Assembly (NCBI GenBank): GCA_016788945.1
Contig: JAEUSA010000131.1
Coordinates: 1 to 9,110 of the forward strand
Reading direction: 5' to 3'
Length of the DNA stretch: 9,110 nucleotides
Source of the DNA: Leptospiraceae bacterium
Lineage (GTDB): Bacteria > Spirochaetota > Leptospiria > Turneriellales > Turneriellaceae
Each line of letters opens with the position of its first letter. Positions within the stretch are counted from its first letter, which is position 1. The translations under genes were made by a program, and so were the position numbers. The notes below the pieces were generated by a model, which was not told the DNA's origin, did no database searches, and saw only the letters and a program-made list of their open reading frames with translations. Positions 1 through 6,893 of the stretch are shown here, in pieces.

Positions 1-926
1 ACACGCTGGGCGTACCCGATGATTATGCGATACTTTTTATTCAGGGCGGCGCCAGCATGCAGTTCTCAATGGTTCCGATGAACCTTGCACAACCCGGCAA
101 AAAAGTTGATATCATTCAGACCGGCGCCTGGACACAGAAAGCTGAAAAAGAAGCGAAGAAAGTATGCGAGGTCAACATTGCGGCCTCAACCGAAAGCGAA
201 AATTTCATGCGCCTGCCTAAACCCGAAGAGCTCAAACTCACTCCTGATGCGGCTTATGTACACATGTGCTCGAATAACACGATCTTCGGTACCGAATATA
301 GCTGGTTGCCCGAGACGAACGGCATACCGCTGGTGAGCGATATGTCTTCGAATATTGCTTCGCGTGAAATTGATGTGAGCAAATACGGATTAATTTTTGC
401 GGGGGCGCAAAAAAACCTTGGCCCTTCGGGCGTCACTCTGGTAATCATGCGCAAAGATCTCGCCGAGCGCGCCGACAAAAAACTACCGTCGATGCTGCAA
501 TACCGCACGTATATAGCAGAAAACTCGCTCTACAATACTCCGCCGACGTTCGGTATCTACATGCTGGCGCTCACCATGGAGCACATTCAGGAGACCGGCG
601 GCCTCAAAGCGACAGAAGCGCGCAATATCGCAAAGGCAAATACACTCTATGAAGCGATCGACAACTCCGGCGGATTCTACCGTTGCCCGGTTAACAAAGC
701 AGACCGCTCGCGCATGAACGTGAACTACCGAATCTACAAAGGCAACGAAGCAAACGAAGCGCTTGAAAAACAATTTGTCACCGAAGCTGAGAAGGCAGGG
801 TTTTCCGGACTCAAGGGCCACCGCTCCGTCGGCGGTCTACGCGCCTCGATCTATAATGCCGTTGATCAGAACTCGATTAACGAACTCGTGAAGTTCATGC
901 AGGATTTTGCACGGAAAAATGCCTGA
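1..926 (+). CDS. serC: Phosphoserine aminotransferase, 5'-truncated by window edge
   Basis: PLP-dependent transaminase (class V fold) that makes O-phospho-L-serine from 3-phosphohydroxypyruvate with glutamate, in cytosolic serine synthesis; many homologues also serve pyridoxal phosphate synthesis. The open frame is already running at the left edge (first whole codon at base 3) and reads TLGVPDDYAILFIQGGASMQFSMVP, a typical SerC segment, so the ATG at 57 is internal. About 60-75 N-terminal residues should lie upstream. The PLP-binding lysine is in FAGAQKNLGPSG (codon 411-413). The HRSVGGLRASIYNA block near the C-terminus is the conserved SerC substrate/phosphate-binding end. The gene ends with TGA at 924-926, inside the start of hemH, which suggests cotranscription and coupling. 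Family assignment is secure; the exact 5' end is unknown. Confidence 0.95.
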   Translation, partial: TLGVPDDYAILFIQGGASMQFSMVPMNLAQPGKKVDIIQTGAWTQKAEKEAKKVCEVNIAASTESENFMRLPKPEELKLTPDAAYVHMCSNNTIFGTEYSWLPETNGIPLVSDMSSNIASREIDVSKYGLIFAGAQKNLGPSGVTLVIMRKDLAERADKKLPSMLQYRTYIAENSLYNTPPTFGIYMLALTMEHIQETGGLKATEARNIAKANTLYEAIDNSGGFYRCPVNKADRSRMNVNYRIYKGNEANEALEKQFVTEAEKAGFSGLKGHRSVGGLRASIYNAVDQNSINELVKFMQDFARKNA

Positions 927-1947
927 TCAAAAGAACCGCAAAGCGGTTCTTTTGATCAACCTCGGTTCGCCGGCCTCACCGTCGGTCAGTGACGTGCGTC
1001 GCTATCTGCGCGAGTTCCTGATGGATGGTTATGTCATCGATGCGCCTTTTTTCGTGCGCTGGATGATTGTGCACCTGTTCATTTTGCCCTTCAGACCAAA
1101 ACGATCGGCTGAAGCATACGCGAAAATCTGGATTCCGCACGAAGGTTCACCGCTACTGATCAATACCAAACGTTTCGCCGAAAAGGTGCAGAAATTTTCG
1201 AAACAGAAAATTTACTGGGCCATGCGCTACGGTGAACCATCGATCAGGCATGTACTGACGGTGATGCACAATGCCGGGCACCGCAATATTCTCGTTGCCC
1301 CGCTCTACCCGCACCATGCGCTTTCGTCAACCGTCACGGCGATCGAAGAGGCAAAACGGCACGCAGCCGATCTCTCTCTAAATCTCAGATTTCTGCCGGC
1401 ATTTTTTGACAGCAAAGTACACCAGCAGGCGCTGGCCAAGCAGGTAAAACAGGTCGTGGCAAAGCATGATTATGTTTTGTTCAGTTACCACGGCTTACCG
1501 GTGCGGCATATCACCAAAGCAGACCCCACCGGAGCGCACTGCCTGAAAGCCGAAAACTGTTGTACATCAGCTTCTCTGCAGGCCGAAACGGCACACAAAA
1601 CCTGCTACCGCCATCAGGTATTCGAAACGACCAATACAGTTGCCAAACTCGCCGCGCTCAAACCGGGCAGTTTTGGGCTTTCCTTTCAGTCACGCTTGGG
1701 CCGCGCCGAATGGCTCAAACCGATGACCTCGGAGTTTATCGCCGACCTCGCCAAAAAAGGCATCCGGAAACTCGCCGTGATTGCGCCGGCCTTTGTGGCC
1801 GATAATCTCGAAACTCTCGAAGAAGTTAACATGCAACTACGGGAAATCTTTCTCGCCAATGGCGGCGAAAAGTTTACTTATCTGCCCTGCCTGAATGACG
1901 ATGGCCAATGGGCAAAGGGCTTTGCCGCACTGCTGGCCAAAAACTGA
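919..1947 (+). CDS. hemH: Ferrochelatase (protoporphyrin/coproporphyrin ferrochelatase)
   Basis: Inserts Fe2+ into a porphyrin at the end of heme synthesis. The 342-aa product begins with the family block AVLLINLGSP, followed by MRYGEPSI and the PLYPHHALSST block. The metal-binding/catalytic His is in LFSYHGLP (His191) and the conserved Glu is in DNLETLEE (Glu298). FQSRLGRAEWLKP is also diagnostic. Between His191 and that block is an insert with four cysteines (208, 214, 215, 229; C-x5-CC-x13-C), resembling the internal cysteine segment that binds [2Fe-2S] in one class of bacterial ferrochelatases. I chose ATG 919, which overlaps the serC end by 8 bp. An in-frame TTG at 907 would add four residues but has its only purine-rich stretch too close. 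Function is certain; cluster binding and substrate choice (proto- versus coproporphyrin) are inference. Confidence 0.95.
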   Translation: MPDQKNRKAVLLINLGSPASPSVSDVRRYLREFLMDGYVIDAPFFVRWMIVHLFILPFRPKRSAEAYAKIWIPHEGSPLLINTKRFAEKVQKFSKQKIYWAMRYGEPSIRHVLTVMHNAGHRNILVAPLYPHHALSSTVTAIEEAKRHAADLSLNLRFLPAFFDSKVHQQALAKQVKQVVAKHDYVLFSYHGLPVRHITKADPTGAHCLKAENCCTSASLQAETAHKTCYRHQVFETTNTVAKLAALKPGSFGLSFQSRLGRAEWLKPMTSEFIADLAKKGIRKLAVIAPAFVADNLETLEEVNMQLREIFLANGGEKFTYLPCLNDDGQWAKGFAALLAKN

Positions 1948-2909
1948 TGCAGCAAACTCGTATCGTTTTCTGGGGCTCCCCCGGCATCGCCGCTGAGTTT
2001 CTTTCGCACCTTGTGAGCGCACACGCCGACCGCTTCACCGTCACCGCGTGTGTCACACAGACGGAAAAAACCGTACAGCGACAGGGTAAATCTGCAGTGC
2101 GCTCGGCGGTGCATAACCGCGCCGAAGAGCTCGGTATACCGGTATTCACACCCAAGTCGGTGAAAAAAGAGGCGGATCAATTACTGCGCGAACTTAACCA
2201 AACCGGCTTTGATCTTTTTGTCGTGCTGGCGTACGGAAAAATTCTGCCGACGGCGGTTATTGACGCCCCGCGTTTGAAATCCGTCAACTTTCATGGTAGC
2301 CTTTTGCCCCTGCTGCGCGGCGCATCGCCGATCGAGCACGCACTGCTCTCTGGTTTCAGTGAGACCGGGTGGACATTGCAGCGCATCGTCGAAAAGCTCG
2401 ACGCGGGTGACATCATTGAGCAGAGCAAGGTGGCAATCGACGATCAAGAAACCACCGGCACGCTCTACGGCAAAATGACGGCGAACCTGATCGCCAACGG
2501 CGCTGCGATGCTCGCGCGCTATGTCGAAGGTACAGCCAACATTCAGCCGCAGAACGAACAGGCGGCAACGCACTGCGGCAAAATTTCTGCTGATGACGGC
2601 AAACTCGATTTCGCTCTCTCCGCAACCGCAATCCGCAATCGCTACCGCGCGTTCACACCGCGCCCCGGAGTGTTTGCAGCGTTTCGCGGTAAAAAAGTGA
2701 AACTTTCATTCGATTTGTCTACCGTTCCCGAAACAATCGCGAAACCACCCGGCAGCATCATCCGGTCGGGCAAGAGTGGGCTTTTTGTGGTTTGCGGCGA
2801 TGGCAAAGCACTCGCGATTGCGACGGTCACGCCTGAGGGCAAAAAGGCCATGGCCGCGGCTGATTTTATGAATGGCTATCGGTTGACAGACACCGACGCC
2901 TTCGCATGA
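1947..2909 (+). CDS. fmt: Methionyl-tRNA formyltransferase
   Basis: Transfers the formyl group of 10-formyl-tetrahydrofolate to Met-tRNAfMet for translation initiation. The 320-aa product is close to the usual length of about 315. It opens with a Rossmann-like N-terminal domain (TRIVFWGSPGIAAEF). The catalytic core is VNFHGSLLPLLRGASPIEHAL, containing the conserved Asn (114), His (116) and the SLLPxxRGAxPI signature. The catalytic Asp region is LDAGD (151-155). The C-terminal tRNA-binding domain includes AFTPRPGVFA. The start ATG at 1947 overlaps the hemH stop by one base (TGATG), a classic coupled junction; an upstream in-frame ATG at 1908 lies inside hemH and would add an unrelated leader. 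The 3' end overlaps the MATE gene by 4 bp (ATGA). The usual partner def (deformylase) is not present in the window. Confidence 0.96.
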   Translation: MQQTRIVFWGSPGIAAEFLSHLVSAHADRFTVTACVTQTEKTVQRQGKSAVRSAVHNRAEELGIPVFTPKSVKKEADQLLRELNQTGFDLFVVLAYGKILPTAVIDAPRLKSVNFHGSLLPLLRGASPIEHALLSGFSETGWTLQRIVEKLDAGDIIEQSKVAIDDQETTGTLYGKMTANLIANGAAMLARYVEGTANIQPQNEQAATHCGKISADDGKLDFALSATAIRNRYRAFTPRPGVFAAFRGKKVKLSFDLSTVPETIAKPPGSIIRSGKSGLFVVCGDGKALAIATVTPEGKKAMAAADFMNGYRLTDTDAFA

Positions 2910-4381
2910 GTCGCGCCGGTTCGCGCAAAGACGCACATCCGGTGCGACGCGAACCTCGCGCTTCCGTGCGCTCCGGTTCCCGCAAAGACGCACATCCGGT
3001 GCGACGCGAACCTCGCGCATCCGTGCGCTCCGGATCACTTCGTGAACTGATGCCGATTGCGCTGCCGATTGTCGTTTCGCAGGCAATCGATGTGCTGATG
3101 ATATTCTGCGACCGCTATTTTCTTTCGCAAATCGGCAAAGAGCCGCTTGCCGCAACTCTTTCCGGCGGCATTCTCACGTTTATGATCACAACGCTCGTGA
3201 CGGGGACTCTCGCGCAAATTAATCCCCTCGTGGCGCAGTACAGGGGTGCAGGCAAAAGCCGTGAAGCCGTCACCGTTGTGCATCAGGGCCTGCTGTTCAC
3301 GGCAGTCTTCGCACCCGCCATGTATCTATTGGCACAGGTGGCTGCCCCGGCACTATTTGCCACCTTTAACCACGGCGGTGTTCTGCTCAGCAATGAAATC
3401 GTCTATTTCCAGATTCTCAGCCTGACCGTCTTTACTTCTGCGCTGCGGCAGGTGTTCGCCAATTTTTTCGTCGGCATCGGTGAATCGCTCATGGTTACCG
3501 CGGCATCGTTCAGCGCGGTGCTGCTCAATTTGCCGCTCGCCTACGCGCTCACCTTCGGCGCGTGGGGCTTTCCCCGGCTCGAGATACGCGGCGCGGCGTA
3601 TGCCACCGTCATCGCCGGAATTCTGCCGATTATCATTCTCGGTATTCGATTTGTCGCGCGCGACCTGCAGCAAGAATTTGCCACGCGCCGTTGGCCTGCA
3701 TTCGACCGCGTGATACTCTACCAGCTCATCCGCTTCGGCATGCCCGCAGGTCTTGAAACATTCGTCAATGTCGGTGGATTCACTTTTTTCACCATGGTAA
3801 TGTATTCTTACAGTGCAGACATCGCCGCCGCGACGACGATTGTACTCAACTGGGATATGGTCTCATTTTTGCCGCTTTTAGGCATCAGTCAGGGCACCTC
3901 AAGCCTCGTCGGCAAATACCTCGGTGCCAAGCGCAAACTTTTGGCCAAACGCTCGGCCTGGTCAGGCCTCAAAGCCGGGTGGATTTACGCCGGTTGCATT
4001 ACGTTGCTTTACTTTACGGCGACAACGACGCTCGTAACGCTCTTCTCCCCGTCTCAGAAAATCGGCGACTACAAGGGTGTCATGGACGCGGCGACCGTCA
4101 TGCTCAAAATTTCATGCCTGTATTTTTTCTTCGACGCAACTTACAGTGTGCTCGGCGGCATTCTCAAGGGCGCGGGTGATACCGTCTGGACGATGCTGGT
4201 TTCCAATACCCTGATGTGGGCCACGGCAACGGCCGTCTATTTGCTGAAAGATCGTTGGAATCTGACACCGGTCGGTGCCTGGGTGTGCCTCACCGTACTT
4301 ATTTTCGTCCTCGGCATCCTGTTCTTTTTTCGCTTCATTCGCGGAAAATGGTTGCACCGCCTCATGATCGCCGAAAGCTGA
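2906..4381 (+). CDS. MATE-family multidrug/toxin exporter with N-terminal repeat insertion
   Basis: Inner-membrane antiporter of the MATE (NorM/DinF-like) family, expected to use a Na+ or H+ gradient to export cationic or amphipathic compounds; the substrate cannot be inferred. The 491-aa product has about 12 hydrophobic segments in two halves. Family-like blocks are [20 protein letters not shown] (TM1), [16 protein letters not shown] (around 220-235), [20 protein letters not shown] (around 277-296), [19 protein letters not shown] (around 325-343) and [14 protein letters not shown] (around 417-430). The ATG at 2906 overlaps the fmt stop (ATGA). Residues 5-42 are two copies of a basic 19-aa unit encoded by a 57-bp tandem repeat; without them the start would read [16 protein letters not shown] and the length, about 453, would be normal. 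An internal ATG at 3050 is possible but lacks a visible ribosome-binding site. Confidence 0.9.
   Translation: MSRAGSRKDAHPVRREPRASVRSGSRKDAHPVRREPRASVRSGSLRELMPIALPIVVSQAIDVLMIFCDRYFLSQIGKEPLAATLSGGILTFMITTLVTGTLAQINPLVAQYRGAGKSREAVTVVHQGLLFTAVFAPAMYLLAQVAAPALFATFNHGGVLLSNEIVYFQILSLTVFTSALRQVFANFFVGIGESLMVTAASFSAVLLNLPLAYALTFGAWGFPRLEIRGAAYATVIAGILPIIILGIRFVARDLQQEFATRRWPAFDRVILYQLIRFGMPAGLETFVNVGGFTFFTMVMYSYSADIAAATTIVLNWDMVSFLPLLGISQGTSSLVGKYLGAKRKLLAKRSAWSGLKAGWIYAGCITLLYFTATTTLVTLFSPSQKIGDYKGVMDAATVMLKISCLYFFFDATYSVLGGILKGAGDTVWTMLVSNTLMWATATAVYLLKDRWNLTPVGAWVCLTVLIFVLGILFFFRFIRGKWLHRLMIAES
2916..2972 (+). repeat. 57-bp palindromic repeat, copy 1 (in frame in MATE gene)
   Basis: First of two direct copies with a 57-bp period, encoding [19 protein letters not shown]. 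The unit is internally palindromic: GGTTCGCG (2918-2925) pairs perfectly with CGCGAACC (2948-2955), and inside that loop CGCAC pairs with GTGCG around ATCCG. It differs from copy 2 at 2923 (G versus C) and 2962 (T versus A), both synonymous. The hairpin plus in-frame placement resembles a REP-like or Rickettsia RPE-like palindromic element; that relation is inference. Confidence 0.9.
2973..3029 (+). repeat. 57-bp palindromic repeat, copy 2 (in frame in MATE gene)
   Basis: Second direct copy, 55 of 57 bases identical to copy 1 and encoding the same 19 residues. The base change at 2980 introduces one mismatch in the outer 8-bp stem; the inner CGCAC/GTGCG stem is intact. The next bases (from 3030, CCGGATC) resemble the first bases of another unit (CCGGTTC), and the encoded GS then runs directly into the MATE body, so the two units can be excised cleanly in frame. 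Confidence 0.9.
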
Positions 4382-4388
4382 GCAACGC

Positions 4389-5084
4389 ATGAGCATCGTC
4401 GTCGAGAATGTTTCCAAAAGCTTCGGCGATCCCCCCACAGAAGTGATCCGCCATGTTGATTTTACGATCGGCGACGGCGAATTCGTATCACTGACGGGCA
4501 AATCAGGCTCGGGTAAAAGCACACTGCTCTACATCGTCAGTTCACTCGATTCACCGACTTCGGGCCGTGTGCTGATAGAAGATCGCGATGTCGTTTCACT
4601 GACCAGCCGCGAACTGCACGAATTCCGCAACCGTTACATGGGTTTTGTCTTTCAGTTCCATTATCTGCTGCCCGAATTCACCGCGCTCGAAAACGTGCTG
4701 ATGCCTGCGCGCAAGGCCGGTAACCTCGCAGAAAAAAAACCTTATGCCGAATACCTGCTGGAAAAGTTCGACCTCAAAGATAAAATGCAGAATCTTCCAG
4801 GGCAACTTTCGGGTGGTCAGGCACAACGTGTCGCTCTCGCGCGGGCGCTCATCATGCAGCCGAAGTACCTGTTTGCCGACGAACCGACCGGTTCGCTCGA
4901 TTCGACGAATGCCCGAATTGTCATGGACATCTTTCGAAAAATCAACGCCGAAGAAAAGTGCACCATCATTTATGTGACGCACGACGCAGACTTTGCACGC
5001 CTCGCTAAGCGCAGTATTCACCTGCTTGACGGCACGCTGGTCAAGGGTGAGCCGAAAGTGGCGCGGCGGGCAACGAAAGCGTAA
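4389..5084 (+). CDS. LolD-like ABC transporter ATP-binding protein
   Basis: A 231-aa ATPase of the MacB/LolD/FtsE group, the usual size for LolD (about 233). It contains Walker [10 protein letters not shown] (37-45), the Q-loop at Gln89, the ABC signature LSGGQAQR (140-147), Walker B YLFADEP (160-166, catalytic Glu165), the SLD D-loop and the switch His198. The stretch [19 protein letters not shown] after the Q-loop closely matches LolD proteins, which drive lipoprotein release from the inner membrane through LolC/LolE permeases. No permease gene is adjacent: the gene upstream is the MATE exporter (7-bp gap) and the one downstream is convergent. It may therefore work with permeases encoded elsewhere, or be a MacB-type ATPase. 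Its last 44 bases overlap the end of the convergent lipid-kinase-like gene. The name lolD is probable but unproven. Confidence 0.9.
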   Translation: MSIVVENVSKSFGDPPTEVIRHVDFTIGDGEFVSLTGKSGSGKSTLLYIVSSLDSPTSGRVLIEDRDVVSLTSRELHEFRNRYMGFVFQFHYLLPEFTALENVLMPARKAGNLAEKKPYAEYLLEKFDLKDKMQNLPGQLSGGQAQRVALARALIMQPKYLFADEPTGSLDSTNARIVMDIFRKINAEEKCTIIYVTHDADFARLAKRSIHLLDGTLVKGEPKVARRATKA

Positions 5085-5985
5085 AACCTGTCTTGAGTTT
5101 GCCGAGAGAATAATCTGTGGCCAGCACCTCGGCGCCGGCAGCTCGCAGTATATCACCATCTACCTGTACCGCTTGCGGCCAGGCAAGGTGCAATGTTACC
5201 GTTGCGGCTTCACTTTGCGAAACTTCGTCAAAGGCGAGGTGGCCGCCGTTTTTGGCCGCAAGAATGATGCGCATGAGCCGCAGTAGCCCACACCTTTTCA
5301 CGGTCACGACCTGAAAGACAGGGCTGGCGTACGATGCGCCGGGGCAAAAGTTCAAACCGGAAGCCCAGTGACTGATCTGGCTCACGATGATAATGGAATA
5401 GTCGTCCTTACTGCGGCTTTTGCCGGCAATAATCTCGGCTTCGACCAGCTCGCGATGCAGCACGTGCGCCACAACGATACACACGAATCCGATAAGTCCG
5501 GTGACCGGTCGCAAAAATGGCAAGGCCGCGAGAATTTTGCCGACCCAGCGATTGACGACAACGCCGAGCCCCCAGTTCGCCTGTCCGATGAACAACTTTT
5601 GATCCGCCGGACCTTCTAAATTACCGAGAAAAATCGACCGCGGTTTCAGCGAGTGAGCGCCGATTGCCAGCACCAAGTCGTTCACCGAGCCGGCAGGAAA
5701 AAACACCAGTTCGCCACGGAATTTTTTCTCCTGCAGCTCTTCGGCTGCAATCGTGAGAGACGAATCACCGCCGCATACGCCGATCATTTTGAACTTGCGG
5801 GAGAAATATTTGACCGTTTCACGAAAATCACTCTCGCTCGTCGAAAAATGCTTCGTTACACTGAAGCCCGCGGTTATCAGCGATTGCTCGAATTCAGGCC
5901 AGCGCAGAAGAGTCTTGCCGCCGGCCGAAGAAGGATTAACGATGACTGCGATGCTTTTTTGCCGGTTGCTGTTGCGCGGCAACAT
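5041..5985 (-). CDS. Divergent diacylglycerol/lipid kinase-like protein (DAGK catalytic fold)
   Basis: The 314-aa product resembles the DAGK_cat family (DgkB/YegS-like; ATP-dependent phosphorylation of a lipid hydroxyl at the membrane). Visible motifs are [13 protein letters not shown] (12-24, nucleotide-binding start), GVCGGDSS (69-76, where GGDGT is usual), [11 protein letters not shown] (95-105, usual PxGTxND), a PGASY segment (215-219) whose following pair reads SP where DG is usual, and QVDGD (274-278, usual DGE). Several catalytic positions are thus altered, so activity or substrate may differ. A hydrophobic stretch at about 150-175 may aid membrane association. I chose ATG at 5985, 7 bp after the upstream gene's stop; a TTG at 5988 would add one residue. 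The gene probably forms an operon with the secreted hypothetical protein upstream. Confidence 0.78.
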   Translation of the reverse strand: MLPRNSNRQKSIAVIVNPSSAGGKTLLRWPEFEQSLITAGFSVTKHFSTSESDFRETVKYFSRKFKMIGVCGGDSSLTIAAEELQEKKFRGELVFFPAGSVNDLVLAIGAHSLKPRSIFLGNLEGPADQKLFIGQANWGLGVVVNRWVGKILAALPFLRPVTGLIGFVCIVVAHVLHRELVEAEIIAGKSRSKDDYSIIIVSQISHWASGLNFCPGASYASPVFQVVTVKRCGLLRLMRIILAAKNGGHLAFDEVSQSEAATVTLHLAWPQAVQVDGDILRAAGAEVLATDYSLGKLKTGFTLSLPAAPLSAHP

Positions 5986-5992
5986 CAATCAG

Positions 5993-6817
5993 CTATTTTA
6001 GCAGGGAATCAAGTGCCTTGATTTCGCGCACGAATTGCCATGCCTGCAGATCGCTCTTGATTTCGTCGCGAATTTTGCGCGACAAATAATAGAGCGAACG
6101 CGTGTAGCCCTGTTTTGCATAGGGCTCGACCCACTGCACCAGAAAACCTTCTTCTTTTTCCCAAGTATAAGCGCCGCGCATGGTTTCGCCCACGCTCGAC
6201 CCGGTGCGCTGGCCATATTTGGCAGTCAGCGTCGTGTACAATTCTTCGGATTTCAGAAGCGGAAAGACGCTTTCGACAAAAAAGAATTTTGCCGTTCCGG
6301 CTGTGGGGTCGTTTTCTGCCGGTTTCTCGGCCGGCTTACCGGTCTCAGGTTTGGGCATCGACTCCACCGATTTCGCGGCGGGCTTTTTGTAGAATACATA
6401 ACGGTAATAGATCTCGCGGCGGCGAATCAGAATTTCGCGATCGGGTGTGTCGGCGACAATTTCGACATTGTCAGCGGCATTGGCGTTAGACGCCATGACT
6501 CGAAAGCGATCTTTCATTTCTTTGTAGGTCATGCCCCAGGCAATACCATCGAAACCTTCTATCTTGGCGGATGCATTGTTGTTCTGTCCATTGGCACCCG
6601 TGGTTGCTGTCGCGCCCGTAGTTGTGCCTGCCGTGCCGGTCGAACTGGTCGGTTGACCCGTTGGTGGCTTTACCCCGGTGCCGATGGTACCGGTAGCCGG
6701 TTTGGGCGCACTCACGGGCGCGGGTCGTGCGGGTGTTGCCGTCGCGGGCACCCTGCCCGGCTGTGCCGCCAGCGCACCGGCGGCTAATAATATTGCAGAT
6801 AATAAGCGCAGTTTCAC
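5993..6817 (-). CDS. Secreted hypothetical protein with Pro/Thr/Gly-rich linker
   Basis: I do not recognise a named family. The 274-aa product starts with an apparent Sec signal peptide (KLRLL, hydrophobic SAILLAAGALA, cleavage near residue 18), so it should be exported; there is no lipobox cysteine. Residues about 19-84 are low-complexity Ala/Pro/Thr/Gly, a flexible linker. The folded part begins at FDGIAWGMTYKEMKDRF (89-105), followed by YYRYVFYKK, a second Lys/Pro/Glu-rich insert (about 144-172) and a C-terminal part rich in aromatics ending REIKALDSLLK. The F-x-G-I-x-W-G-M opening is seen in secreted bacterial proteins of unknown role; that comparison is from memory. The start is GTG at 6817-6815; the overlapping ATG at 6819 hits a stop at once. 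It is the first gene of a (-) unit with the lipid-kinase-like gene. Confidence 0.8.
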   Translation of the reverse strand: MKLRLLSAILLAAGALAAQPGRVPATATPARPAPVSAPKPATGTIGTGVKPPTGQPTSSTGTAGTTTGATATTGANGQNNNASAKIEGFDGIAWGMTYKEMKDRFRVMASNANAADNVEIVADTPDREILIRRREIYYRYVFYKKPAAKSVESMPKPETGKPAEKPAENDPTAGTAKFFFVESVFPLLKSEELYTTLTAKYGQRTGSSVGETMRGAYTWEKEEGFLVQWVEPYAKQGYTRSLYYLSRKIRDEIKSDLQAWQFVREIKALDSLLK

Positions 6818-6837
6818 ATTTTATTATCGGATTTCTG

Positions 6838-6860
6838 CGAAAAAGCATGCAGCTTTTTCG
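6838..6860. promoter_or_regulatory. Perfect 9-bp dyad in divergent intergenic region
   Basis: CGAAAAAGC (6838-6846) and GCTTTTTCG (6852-6860) are exact inverted repeats around ATGCA. The dyad lies 20 bp from the GTG of the leftward gene and 33 bp from the ATG of the rightward gene, so it could be an operator controlling both. A terminator is less likely between two divergent starts. No good sigma-70 -35/-10 pair was found for either direction; GATAAT on the minus strand (6828-6823) is a weak -10 candidate. Confidence 0.45.
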
Positions 6861-6893
6861 TTTCCGCGGCGTCGCGCAAAATCCTACTGCGCC

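Noticed and set aside
2706..3155. 149-aa minus-strand frame spanning the 57-bp repeats
   Set aside because: It covers the ends of fmt and MATE in antisense and shows no domain; its internal repetition only mirrors the repeat units.
4732..4739. A8 tract in the LolD-like gene as a phase-variation site
   Set aside because: It lies mid-gene in a likely essential housekeeping ATPase whose frame is intact through all later motifs; short A runs also occur elsewhere (for example A7 at the serC lysine).
4596..5159. 187-aa minus-strand frame opposite the LolD-like gene
   Set aside because: The plus-strand frame has all ABC ATPase motifs; the minus frame has none and overlaps the real lipid-kinase-like gene in another frame.
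6035..6787. 250-aa open frame on the + strand opposite the secreted hypothetical protein
   Set aside because: The minus-strand frame has a signal peptide, a domain with regular composition and operon spacing; the plus frame is Arg/Cys/Gly-rich with no recognisable motif, typical of a shadow.
6678..6893. N-terminal extension of the GNAT-like frame by 72 residues
   Set aside because: It runs antisense through the signal peptide and linker of the leftward secreted protein gene; the encoded residues look like an artefact of Pro/Thr/Ala/Gly codons read backwards, and the family N-terminus begins at ATG 6894.
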